This document shows positions 42,482 to 50,514 of a stretch of 64,000 bases of DNA, piece by piece. Each line of letters opens with the position of its first letter. Position 1 is the first letter of the stretch. This stretch comes from Cypionkella sinensis (GTDB lineage Bacteria; Pseudomonadota; Alphaproteobacteria; Rhodobacterales; Rhodobacteraceae): the NCBI RefSeq assembly GCF_042646385.1, contig NZ_JBHRTO010000001.1:186001-250000 (forward strand). The letters are read 5' to 3'. The translations under genes and the position numbers were made by a program. The notes beneath the pieces were generated by a model. That model ran no database searches. It was given only the letters and a program-made list of their open reading frames with translations, and was not told the origin of the DNA.

Positions 42482-42648
42482 TGCCCGTCGCCCATATCAA
42501 AACTGGCGGGCCCAATGCCTTTGGAAGGGGCCCGCGATCCTATCTGTTTGTGGAACATAACGGGCAGGGCTGCAAGGGCAAGGGACGACACGAAAGGACG
42601 TATCTGCGCCATGGTGAAACTTATCGCTGCGGCCTTGCGTTGTTAGGA

Positions 42649-42654
42649 TACAAT
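42649..42654 (+). promoter_or_regulatory. Possible -10 box for msrB
   Basis: TACAAT lies 26 bases before the msrB start; a -35 box at 17 bases upstream is weak. Confidence 0.35.
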
Positions 42655-42679
42655 CACTGCACATAACCGGAGAATTGCC

Positions 42680-43135
42680 ATGCGTCGCCGCAGTTTCCTA
42701 AGCGTTTTTGCCCTGCTTGCCTATGCACCGCCGTTGCGGGCCGAGACGTTTGAAATCACCATGACCGAGGCAGAATGGCGTGCCAAACTGGGCGACGCCG
42801 CTTATGCCGTGCTGCGCGAGGAGAATACCGAACGCGCAGGCTCTAGCCCGCTGAATGACGAGCATCGGCGCGGCACCTTTCTGTGCGCGGGCTGTGATTT
42901 GCCGGTGTATGCGTCCGAGACCAAGTTTGACAGTGGCACCGGCTGGCCGTCGTTTTATCAGCCCATCAAGGGGTCGATTGGCACCAAAGAGGACAACACG
43001 CTGTTCTCTACCCGCACCGAGGTGCATTGCCGTCGTTGCGGCGGCCATCTGGGGCATGTGTTCAACGATGGCCCACCGCCCACGGGCCTGCGCTATTGCA
43101 TGAACGGACTGGCGCTCAAGTTTGTGCCCGCATAG
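42680..43135 (+). CDS. msrB: Peptide-methionine (R)-S-oxide reductase, exported form
   Basis: Reduces methionine-R-sulfoxide in proteins. Length 151 residues. Begins MRRRSFLSVFALLAYAPP, a signal peptide with a twin-arginine-like RRRSF, so it may act in the periplasm. The catalytic Cys is in LRYCMNGLAL, and zinc ligands are in LCAGCDLPVY and HCRRCGGHLGH. Substrate-binding GTGWPSFYQP is intact. No msrA or msrPQ nearby. Start at 42680 has GGAGA upstream. Confidence 0.9.
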   Translation: MRRRSFLSVFALLAYAPPLRAETFEITMTEAEWRAKLGDAAYAVLREENTERAGSSPLNDEHRRGTFLCAGCDLPVYASETKFDSGTGWPSFYQPIKGSIGTKEDNTLFSTRTEVHCRRCGGHLGHVFNDGPPPTGLRYCMNGLALKFVPA

Positions 43136-43212
43136 CGCGGGCGGGATAGACAGGCGAAGGCGGCACGTTTACCGATAGGGCCAAGCGGGAAGATGCCCGC
43201 GCCCTGTTCGGA

Positions 43213-44025
43213 GTGCCTGCATTGGCCAAACCCGCCTCGCCTTTGACGATTTCTGCCACTGCTGCCTTGCAACGGCTGCTGGACGGCCCGCCCGATGTGG
43301 CACGGTTAGAGCAGGCGTTCCGGCATCTGGCGAAATGGCGATCCGAGTTGATTTCCAACACGTTGGCCGAACGCTCGGGCACCAAAGTTTTGTCGGGGCC
43401 ATTCAAGGGGATGGATTATCCGGTGCGGGCCTCGGAAGGGTCGCGGTCGGCGCGGCTTTTGGGGGCCTATGAGGCCGGGCTTGCGCCGGTGATCGAGGAA
43501 ATCGTGACCAGGGCCTATCCGGTGGTGATCGACGTCGGCTCGGCCGAGGGGTATTACGCGGTGGGTCTGGCGCGGCGCTTGCCGAAAGCGCGGGTGCTGG
43601 CGCGCGATGCCAATCCGCGGGCGCAGGCTTTGTGTGCGGCGCTGGCGGCGGCGAATGGCGTGGCCGACCGGGTGGAGATTGGCGGGTTGATGGGCCATGC
43701 CGATTTCGATCTGTGCAGCGGGCAGAAAACGCTGGTGGTTTGCGATATCGAGGGTGCCGAGGCCGAGTTGCTGGACCCGGTGCGCGCGCCCGGTCTGCGT
43801 GCGGCGGATATTCTGGTCGAGGCGCATGATTGCATGCATCACGGCCTTAGTCACATGCTGGTCGAGCGGTTCAAGGCCACGCATCGCATCCGGGTGATCG
43901 GGCGGCATCTGGACGATTCCGGCCTGCCCGACTGGATGGAGGCTTTGTCTGATCTCGATCGGTTGGTGGCCTTGTGGGAATGGCGCTCGGGCCCGACGCC
44001 GTGGCTGTGGATGGTGAAGAAATGA
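43213..44025 (+). CDS. SAM-dependent methyltransferase, FkbM-like
   Basis: A 270-residue class I methyltransferase. The SAM site is VVIDVGSAEGYYAVGLARRL (about residues 105-125), and the second acidic motif is VVCDIEGAEAELL. C-terminal segment ILVEAHDCMHH fits the FkbM-type fold. Start is the GTG at 43213. Its stop overlaps the glycosyltransferase start by 4 bases (ATGA), so the two are a coupled pair and probably act on the same product; the substrate cannot be deduced. Confidence 0.8.
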   Translation: MPALAKPASPLTISATAALQRLLDGPPDVARLEQAFRHLAKWRSELISNTLAERSGTKVLSGPFKGMDYPVRASEGSRSARLLGAYEAGLAPVIEEIVTRAYPVVIDVGSAEGYYAVGLARRLPKARVLARDANPRAQALCAALAAANGVADRVEIGGLMGHADFDLCSGQKTLVVCDIEGAEAELLDPVRAPGLRAADILVEAHDCMHHGLSHMLVERFKATHRIRVIGRHLDDSGLPDWMEALSDLDRLVALWEWRSGPTPWLWMVKK

Positions 44026-45686
44026 GCGCAGAACGCAACGCGGCAATCTGGTATGCGCAGGATGGGTTTGATCCCACCGCCAAGGGCATCAATGGCCGCA
44101 GGGTGGCCGGAGAGTCGTTCCTGAAGGGGTTTCTGCGCCACGCCGATGTTGAGGAATTCGTGCTGCTGTCGCATGGCGCGGGCGAGATTCAGCCGGTCAA
44201 GTCGCTGGCGGCGGAATTGCGCCCCGGCAAGGCGGTGCGGCACGCGCCATTGTTGCGGCCCCATTCGATTGCGCCGGTGCAAACCGTGTTCTTTCCCAGC
44301 CCGAATTACATTCAGGAAAGCTGGCGGCGTGCGCCTTATGGCACTGGGGCGTGGTCGATCTGCGGGATTACCCACACCACCTCGACCCATGCGGTGATGC
44401 AGGGGTTTTTCGATCTGCGCATGGCCCCGGTGACGGAATGGGATGCGGTGATCTGCACCAGCCAAGCGGTGCTGGCCTCGGTCAGCTATCAGATGGACCG
44501 GATTGACGACCATATCCGCGGCCATCTCAAGGCCACGCCGCCGCCGCGCCCGATGCTGCCGGTGATCCCGCTGGGGGTGCATGTTGCCGATTTCGCGTCG
44601 GATGCAGGCAAGGGGGCGGCGTTGAGGGCGCGCTTGGGGGCAGGGCCGGATGATGTGGTGTTCACCACCATTGCGCGGCTGACCCCGCATGAGAAATTCG
44701 ATCCGCTGCCGATTTACCTCGCGATGCAGGCGGCGCAAAGGCAGTTGCCGGGGCAAAAGCTGTTCGTGGCGTTCTGTGGGCAGTTCCGTGATGACTATTC
44801 GCGCAAGGTGTTCACCGAGGGTGCGGCCAAGCTGATGCCGGATGTCGGTTTTGCGCTGCTGGATGGGGCCTCGGCGGATGATCGCAAGGCGGCCTTGTCG
44901 GGTGCCGATGTCTTCATGTTTCTGATTGATAACATTCAGGAAACCTTTGGCCTCGCCCCGCTGGAAGGTATGGCGGCAGGCCTGCCGCTGCTGGTGTCAG
45001 ACTGGGACGGCATGCGCGATACCGTGTCCGAAGATGTCGGGTTCCGCATCACCACCCGCACGCTGCCGGGGCAGTATTATGCGCAAGAGGCGCTGCGCTA
45101 TCAGGGCGGCACCGACAGCTATGTGCAGTATTGCGCGGCGACCTCGGCGCTGACCGAGCTTGATCTGCCCGAACTGACGGCACGGATCGTGCAGTTGTCC
45201 CGTGATCCTGATCTGCGGCGCAAGATGGGCGCGGCGGGGCGGGCGCGGGTGCAGGCTTTGTATGATTGGGCGCAGGTGGTGCCGCAAATGCAGGCTTTGT
45301 GGGGGGAACAAGACGCGCGCCGCAAGGCCTCGGTCGCGGCGTCGCGCCGGTATCTGGCCGATGCGCTGCCGATTGCGCCTTCGCCGATGCATCTGTTCGG
45401 CAGCTATCCGACGGCGCAAGTCACCTTTGCCAACACCCGGCTGGTGCTGGCCGACCCCACGGGTCGCCCCAGCCTTGCCGATGTGCTGGCGGCGCGCAAT
45501 TACCAAGGGTTGAAACGGATGTTCGCTTCGCCCGAGCATATCGCGCAGGTGCTGCGCGCCTATATCGCGGCGGGGACGGCGGGCTGCGATCTGGTGCAGC
45601 TAGAGGCGGCATCCGGGCTGAAAGGCCAAGGCCTGGAACGCATCGCGATCTGGCTGCTGAAATATGGCTTTGTGCGACGGGCTTGA
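44022..45686 (+). CDS. Glycosyltransferase, GT4-like
   Basis: A 554-residue protein with a GT-B fold glycosyltransferase domain. The C-terminal donor site shows IARLTPHEKFDPLPIYLAM and the DNIQETFGLAPLEGMAAGLP motif with the conserved Glu pair. About 100 residues extend beyond the standard domain (after LFGSYPTAQVTFANTRLVLA). Coupled to the methyltransferase upstream. Likely makes or decorates a surface polysaccharide, but acceptor and donor are unknown. Confidence 0.85.
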   Translation: MSAERNAAIWYAQDGFDPTAKGINGRRVAGESFLKGFLRHADVEEFVLLSHGAGEIQPVKSLAAELRPGKAVRHAPLLRPHSIAPVQTVFFPSPNYIQESWRRAPYGTGAWSICGITHTTSTHAVMQGFFDLRMAPVTEWDAVICTSQAVLASVSYQMDRIDDHIRGHLKATPPPRPMLPVIPLGVHVADFASDAGKGAALRARLGAGPDDVVFTTIARLTPHEKFDPLPIYLAMQAAQRQLPGQKLFVAFCGQFRDDYSRKVFTEGAAKLMPDVGFALLDGASADDRKAALSGADVFMFLIDNIQETFGLAPLEGMAAGLPLLVSDWDGMRDTVSEDVGFRITTRTLPGQYYAQEALRYQGGTDSYVQYCAATSALTELDLPELTARIVQLSRDPDLRRKMGAAGRARVQALYDWAQVVPQMQALWGEQDARRKASVAASRRYLADALPIAPSPMHLFGSYPTAQVTFANTRLVLADPTGRPSLADVLAARNYQGLKRMFASPEHIAQVLRAYIAAGTAGCDLVQLEAASGLKGQGLERIAIWLLKYGFVRRA

Positions 45687-45707
45687 GTGTGATGGGCCTA
45701 ACCGCGC

Positions 45708-46340
45708 TTATTCCTTGAAATAGCGGCTGTCCTTGATCTGATCCCAAGCCCAGACCACCTCTTGCAGGCGGTCCTCGTCCGAGCGGTCGCCGCCGTTCAT
45801 ATCCGGGTGAAGATCTTTCACCAAGCTTTTGTATTGCTTGCGAATCTCGGCCTTGGTCCAGGTGTCGCGCGCATCCAGAATCTCGACCGCCTTGCGCTCG
45901 GTTGCGGGCAGTTTGCGGGTGGCGTTCGAGGTGGGCTTACCGGGGTTGCGGGTGGCGTTTTCACCCAGCAGCGCCATCGGATCATCGACGCCCAAACGAT
46001 GCCATGCGTTGCCATCATCCTTGCGGCTGAAGGGCTTTGTTTCACGCTCCCACAGGCGGTCTTTTTCCAGCAGCTTCTGGAATTCTTCATCGGTGGCATT
46101 GCCGAAGAAATTCCACTTCAGATTGTATTCGCGGATATGGTCGCGGCAGAACCAGAAATACTCATCCAGATGATCGGGGGATTTCGGCGCACGATACGCG
46201 CCCTTTTCCTTGCAGCCCGGATAGTCACAAGCCTTGTTCGAGGTTTCAAACGCCCCAGACATACCCCGGCGCGTGGTTTTACGCTTGGCCTTGTCAGACG
46301 AGACGCGGATATCAAACTCAAAGGGGGGACGCGTGGACAT
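45708..46340 (-). CDS. J-domain molecular chaperone
   Basis: A 210-residue protein with a C-terminal J domain (about residues 160-210): KAEIRKQYKSLVKDLHPDMN contains the HPD tripeptide needed to stimulate Hsp70. The N-terminal half has a possible zinc site (CDYPGCKEKG and FWFCRDHI). This domain order is typical of Rhodobacterales and is often found near bolA and cobS, as here. Start at 46340 is set by length and an AAAGG-like site. Divergent from bolA. Confidence 0.9.
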   Translation of the reverse strand: MSTRPPFEFDIRVSSDKAKRKTTRRGMSGAFETSNKACDYPGCKEKGAYRAPKSPDHLDEYFWFCRDHIREYNLKWNFFGNATDEEFQKLLEKDRLWERETKPFSRKDDGNAWHRLGVDDPMALLGENATRNPGKPTSNATRKLPATERKAVEILDARDTWTKAEIRKQYKSLVKDLHPDMNGGDRSDEDRLQEVVWAWDQIKDSRYFKE

Positions 46341-46412
46341 GCAGAGGCCTTTCCGAACTGAAGGCAAGACAATATAGATTTGGGCGGCAGATTGAAGGGG
46401 CAAAGGTCAAAA

Positions 46413-46664
46413 ATGAGCATTGAGAACGAGTTGATTGCGCGTCTGACGATCACTTTTTCACCAACGCGGCTGGAGGTGGTCAATGAAAGCCACAAACATG
46501 CGGGCCACAGTGGCGATGATGGCACGGGTGAGAGCCATTTCGCCGTGCTGATCCGGTCGGAGGCCTTGGCTGCGATGAGCCGGGTGGCGCGGCACCGCGC
46601 GGTGCATCAGGCGCTGGGCGATCTGAACCAGCGCATTCACGCGCTGGCGCTGGATATTGGCTGA
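46413..46664 (+). CDS. bolA: BolA family protein
   Basis: 83-residue BolA, which works with monothiol glutaredoxins in Fe-S trafficking and iron sensing. Motifs: LEVVNESHKHAGH with the His cluster, and SHFAVLIRSE followed by VARHRAVHQAL. Start at 46413 follows AAAGG. Divergent from the J-domain gene, with which it is conserved in related genomes. Confidence 0.92.
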   Translation: MSIENELIARLTITFSPTRLEVVNESHKHAGHSGDDGTGESHFAVLIRSEALAAMSRVARHRAVHQALGDLNQRIHALALDIG

Positions 46665-46681
46665 ACGCTGCCGCTGCACCA

Positions 46682-46726
46682 CGATTTCTGACACAGAAAT
46701 CGGGCCGATTTCCGCGCCGGAAATCG
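46682..46726. repeat. Tandem CGATTTCTG-family hairpins
   Basis: Two 9-bp hairpins: CGATTTCTG/CAGAAATCG (46682-46702) and the variant CGATTTCCG/CGGAAATCG (46706-46726), each with a 3-base loop. They lie between convergent bolA and malate synthase and may terminate both transcripts. Confidence 0.8.
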
Positions 46727-46736
46727 CTGCGCGGGA

Positions 46737-48884
46737 TCAGCCGCGCGCCTTTAGTTGCAGCCGCCGTGCGTGCAGCACAGGTTCGGTATAGCCTGACGGC
46801 TGTACCCGGCCCTTGAACACCAGATCGCAGGCGGCCTGATAGGCGATGCCGTCAAAGCCGGGGGCCATCGGGCTATAGGCAGCGTCCCCTGCGTTCTGGC
46901 GATCCACCACTTCTGCCATCTTGCGCATGGCGGCATCGACCTGCGCCTCGGACACAATGCCATGATGCAGCCAGTTGGCGATGTGCTGGGCGGAAATCCG
47001 GCAGGTGGCGCGGTCTTCCATAAGGCCTATGTCATTGATGTCGGGCACTTTTGAACAACCCACGCCCTGATCAATCCAGCGCACCACATAGCCGAGGATG
47101 CCTTGGGCGTTGTTCTCGACCTCGCGCAGCACCTGCGCTTCGGTCCATTTCTGATAGGTCGCGAGCGGGATTTCCAGCACGGTTTCGACATAGCCGCGCC
47201 GCCCGCCTGCCTTCAGCCTGGTCTGCACGGCGGCCACGTCGATCTTGTGATAATGCAGCACATGCAGGGTGGCGGCGGTGGGCGAGGGCACCCAGGCGCA
47301 GCTTGCCCCGGCCTTGGGATGCTCGATCTTCTGCTCCAGCATCGCGGCCATCAGATCGGGGGCCGCCCACATGCCCTTGCCGATCTGCGCGCGGCCCTGC
47401 AGACCACATTCAAGGCCGATATCGACATTCTGCGTCTCATAGGCCCCGATCCACGCCTTGCGCTTGATGAAATCCTTGCGGCTGAACGGGCCAGCCTCCA
47501 TCGAGGTGTGAATCTCATCCCCCGTGCGATCCAGAAAGCCGGTGTTGATGAAGGCCAGCCGGTGACGGGCGGCGTGGATGCAGGCTTTCAGGTTGACCGA
47601 GGTGCGGCGTTCTTCGTCCATCACCCCCAGTTTGACGGTGTTGGCGGGCAGGCCGAGGATGGTTTCGACCTTGCTGAACACCTGATCGGCAAAGGCGACT
47701 TCCTCGGGCCCGTGCATCTTGGGCTTCACCACATAGACCGAACCCGATTGCGAATTGCGCAGGCCTGCGGTCTTTTGCAGATCGTGCATGGCAATCAGGC
47801 TGGTGATCAGGGCGTCCATCAGACCTTCAAAGATTTCCGAGCCATCGGGCAGCAGGATTGCCGGGTTGGTCATCAGATGGCCGACGTTGCGCACCCAAAG
47901 GAGGGCGCGGCCTTTCAGGGTCAGCGTGCTGCCATCGGGGGCGGTAAAGCTGCGGTCAGGGTTCAGCGCGCGGGTGATCTTGCGACCACCTTTGCTCAGG
48001 TCGGCGGTCAGATCGCCCTGCATCAGGCCAAGCCAGTTGGCATAGGCGAGGGTCTTATCCTCGCCATCAACGCAAGCTACCGAATCTTCGCAATCCATGA
48101 TCGCCGAGAGTGCGGATTCCAGCACCACATCGGCCAGCAAGGCCTGATCGCGGCTGCCAATCGGGTGGGCGCGGTCGAACACCAGTTCGACATGCAGGCC
48201 GTTGTTGACCAGCAGCACCGAGTCCGGCGCCTTGGGGTTTCCCCGGTATCCGGCGAATTTTGCAGGATGCACCAAGGGCAGGTCATCGACCATCAGCGCG
48301 CCATTGGCGACATAATAGCGCCGCGCATCGGCGTGGCTGGTGCCCGCAATCGGAAATGCCTCGTCCAGAAACACCCGCGCGCGGGCCACCACGCGCGCGC
48401 CGCGACCGCGTTCATAGCCGCCCGCCGGGGCAGGGCTGCCCATCGCATCGGTGCCGTAAAGCGCGTCATACAGGCTGCCCCAGCGGGCATTGGCGGCGTT
48501 CAGCGCATAGCGGGCGTTGGTGATCGGCACGACCAGTTGCGGGCCTGCGGTGGTCGCAATCTCGGGGTCGACGTTGGTGGTGTCGATCTGAAAATCGGCA
48601 GGTTCTGGCAGCAGATAGCCGATTTCCTGCAAGAAGTCCTTGTAGGCCACCGGATCATGCGCGGCGGTGCGGTGGTTCTTGTGCCAGGTGTCGATCTGCG
48701 CTTGCAGATCCTCGCGCTTGGCCAAAAGGGCTGCGTTGCGCGCGCCCTCGACTTGCGCCAGATCTGACAGACCCGCCCAGAACCGATCTGCCGCCACACC
48801 CGTGCCCGGCAGGGCGCGCTGTTCGATGAAATCTGCCAGCACCTGATCCACTTGCAAACCGTGCCGTGTGACGCGCGTAACCAT
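46737..48884 (-). CDS. glcB: Malate synthase G
   Basis: Condenses glyoxylate and acetyl-CoA to malate in glyoxylate assimilation. Length 715 residues, the G isoform. Motifs include MDCEDSVACVDGEDKTLAY, the catalytic Arg region of LLWVRNVGHLMTNPAILLP, and SVYVVKPKMHGPEEVAFADQ, with GVMDEERRTSVNLKACI following. Start at 48884. No isocitrate lyase is nearby, so glyoxylate may come from glycolate or the ethylmalonyl-CoA pathway; this is inference. Confidence 0.96.
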   Translation of the reverse strand: MVTRVTRHGLQVDQVLADFIEQRALPGTGVAADRFWAGLSDLAQVEGARNAALLAKREDLQAQIDTWHKNHRTAAHDPVAYKDFLQEIGYLLPEPADFQIDTTNVDPEIATTAGPQLVVPITNARYALNAANARWGSLYDALYGTDAMGSPAPAGGYERGRGARVVARARVFLDEAFPIAGTSHADARRYYVANGALMVDDLPLVHPAKFAGYRGNPKAPDSVLLVNNGLHVELVFDRAHPIGSRDQALLADVVLESALSAIMDCEDSVACVDGEDKTLAYANWLGLMQGDLTADLSKGGRKITRALNPDRSFTAPDGSTLTLKGRALLWVRNVGHLMTNPAILLPDGSEIFEGLMDALITSLIAMHDLQKTAGLRNSQSGSVYVVKPKMHGPEEVAFADQVFSKVETILGLPANTVKLGVMDEERRTSVNLKACIHAARHRLAFINTGFLDRTGDEIHTSMEAGPFSRKDFIKRKAWIGAYETQNVDIGLECGLQGRAQIGKGMWAAPDLMAAMLEQKIEHPKAGASCAWVPSPTAATLHVLHYHKIDVAAVQTRLKAGGRRGYVETVLEIPLATYQKWTEAQVLREVENNAQGILGYVVRWIDQGVGCSKVPDINDIGLMEDRATCRISAQHIANWLHHGIVSEAQVDAAMRKMAEVVDRQNAGDAAYSPMAPGFDGIAYQAACDLVFKGRVQPSGYTEPVLHARRLQLKARG

Positions 48885-49079
48885 CGGACCCTCGCTGTTT
48901 GGCTTTGTTTTGCGGATAGCAGAATTGCGCGGGCTGCGAAAGTTTTGAAGCGGCTGATTTTCTCGGAAAAGACGAAAGCACTTTTTTGAGATTCTTGATG
49001 ATGGCAGGGTTTCGCCAAATAGTTAGTGGTTGTGCTAAGTTTCTGTTGGTTCAAATCTCGAAGGCTGTTACTTAGCCAT

Positions 49080-49415
49080 ATGGCTAAATATGACCCCGAC
49101 CTTTCGCTGATCTTTCAGGCTTTGGCTGACCCGACCCGGCGGGCCATGCTGGCGCGGATCGGGCTGGGGGCGGTGCCGGTTTCAGAACTGGCGCGGCCCA
49201 CTGGATTGGCCCTGCCGACCGTGATGCGCCACCTTGCCGTGCTGGAGGATGCCGCGCTGATCAGCACCGAAAAGACCGGGCGCACGCGGATCTGCCATGC
49301 GCGCCCCGAGACTTTGGCCGCCACCGCCGATTGGTTGGCCGAACAGCGCGCGATCTGGGAAGCGCGCACCGACCGTTTGGAAGCTTATGTTGCGAAATTG
49401 ATGAAGGAATCCTGA
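49080..49415 (+). CDS. ArsR-type HTH transcriptional regulator
   Basis: A 111-residue winged-helix repressor. The HTH is in LADPTRRAMLARIGLG, VSELARPTGLALPTVMRHL. It lacks the Cys metal sites of classic ArsR, as is usual for members paired with SRPBCC/AHSA1 proteins. The start at 49080 gives the MAKYDPDLS start typical of this subfamily; upstream codons would add 18 residues. It heads a three-gene operon. Confidence 0.92.
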   Translation: MAKYDPDLSLIFQALADPTRRAMLARIGLGAVPVSELARPTGLALPTVMRHLAVLEDAALISTEKTGRTRICHARPETLAATADWLAEQRAIWEARTDRLEAYVAKLMKES

Positions 49416-49417
49416 AC

Positions 49418-49891
49418 ATGTCCCTCGATCTGAACTCCGAAACCGATCTGGTGCTGACCCGCGAGATCAACGCGCCGCGTGAAATCCTGTACAAATGCTG
49501 GACCACGCCCGAGCATCTGGTGCATTGGTTCGTGCCCAAGCCGCATAGAGTGACGGCCTGCGAACTGGATGTGCGGCCCGGTGGCAAGTGCAACACCACG
49601 TTCGAGGTGGACGGTGTCGAGATGCCGAACGACGGCGTTTATCTTGAGGTGATCCCGAATGAAAAGCTGGTGTTCACAGACACTTACACCGAAGGCTGGA
49701 AACCCAATCCCGAGCCGTTCATGACGGCGATCCTGACCTTTGAAGACATCGGCAATGGCCGCACCCGTTATACGGCGGTCGCGCGGCATCGCAGCAAAGA
49801 GACGGCGGAAACCCACAAGCAGATGGGGTTCTATGATGGCTGGGGCACGGTGGTGACGCAGTTGGAGGAATATGCGCAGGGTCTGAAATGA
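49418..49891 (+). CDS. SRPBCC/AHSA1 family protein 1
   Basis: A 157-residue START-like fold of the AHSA1 family with its signature EINAPREILYKCWTTPEHLVHWF and KHKQ-like C-terminal (AETHKQMGFYDGWGTV). Binds hydrophobic ligands; precise ligand unknown. Two bases after the ArsR stop, so co-transcribed. Confidence 0.92.
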   Translation: MSLDLNSETDLVLTREINAPREILYKCWTTPEHLVHWFVPKPHRVTACELDVRPGGKCNTTFEVDGVEMPNDGVYLEVIPNEKLVFTDTYTEGWKPNPEPFMTAILTFEDIGNGRTRYTAVARHRSKETAETHKQMGFYDGWGTVVTQLEEYAQGLK

Positions 49892-50343
49892 GTGTTTCTG
49901 AAGCTGATCGGCAAATCGTGCTGACCCGGTTGATCGCGGCATCACCTGCGAAGGTCTGGCAATGCTGGACTGACCCCGACATCCTGCCGCGCTGGTTTGG
50001 CCCCGAGGGCTATTCCTGTGTGACCAAGACGATTGACCTGCGGCAGGGCGGTCAGTGGAGCTTTGACATGATCGGGCCGGATGGCAAGGTCTGGATCAAC
50101 CGCCATCGCTATACGCTTTACGATCCGCCGAAACGGCTGGAATTTCTGATGGATGACGGCGACGACGCGGACGAGCCGATGCGGGTTGTGGTTGTGCTGG
50201 AACCCGAAGCGGGCGGCACGCGGATCACGCAGACGATGACTTTCCCGACGGCGGAAATGCGGGCAGGGGCCTTGGCCTTTGGCGCGGACAAGCTGGGCCA
50301 GACCACCTTGGCCAAGCTGGAGGCTGCGGCGCAAAAGCTGTGA
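49888..50343 (+). CDS. SRPBCC/AHSA1 family protein 2
   Basis: 151 residues, second AHSA1-type protein (LIAASPAKVWQCWTDPDILP, WFGPEGYSCVTK, and WSFDMIGPDGK). Overlaps the previous gene by 4 bases (ATGA). The ArsR plus two AHSA1 arrangement is widespread; it likely senses or removes a small hydrophobic compound. Confidence 0.92.
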   Translation: MSVSEADRQIVLTRLIAASPAKVWQCWTDPDILPRWFGPEGYSCVTKTIDLRQGGQWSFDMIGPDGKVWINRHRYTLYDPPKRLEFLMDDGDDADEPMRVVVVLEPEAGGTRITQTMTFPTAEMRAGALAFGADKLGQTTLAKLEAAAQKL

Positions 50344-50352
50344 AATCCCAGA

Positions 50353-50514
50353 TCAGGGCCGGGGCTTTGCCTCGGCCTTGCCTTTGCGGCACGCGTCCGA
50401 GCAGTATTTCACCTGATCCCAGGTCTTTTCCCAAGCCTTGCGCCAGACCATCGGGCGGCCGCAGGCGGCGCAGGTTTTGACGGGCAGGTCAGATTTCTTG
50501 CGCATTTTCGGCAT
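50353..50514 (-). CDS. DUF2256 zinc-ribbon protein
   Basis: A 53-residue protein below the usual gene-calling length. The sequence begins MPKMRKKSDLPVKTCAACGR and contains KYCSDACRKGKA, giving four Cys in a CxxC...CxxxC zinc-ribbon. DUF2256 genes are repeatedly found next to photolyase/cryptochrome genes. Its ATG overlaps the photolyase TAA by one base (TAATG), so it is translated with that gene. Role unknown. Confidence 0.9.
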   Translation of the reverse strand: MPKMRKKSDLPVKTCAACGRPMVWRKAWEKTWDQVKYCSDACRKGKAEAKPRP

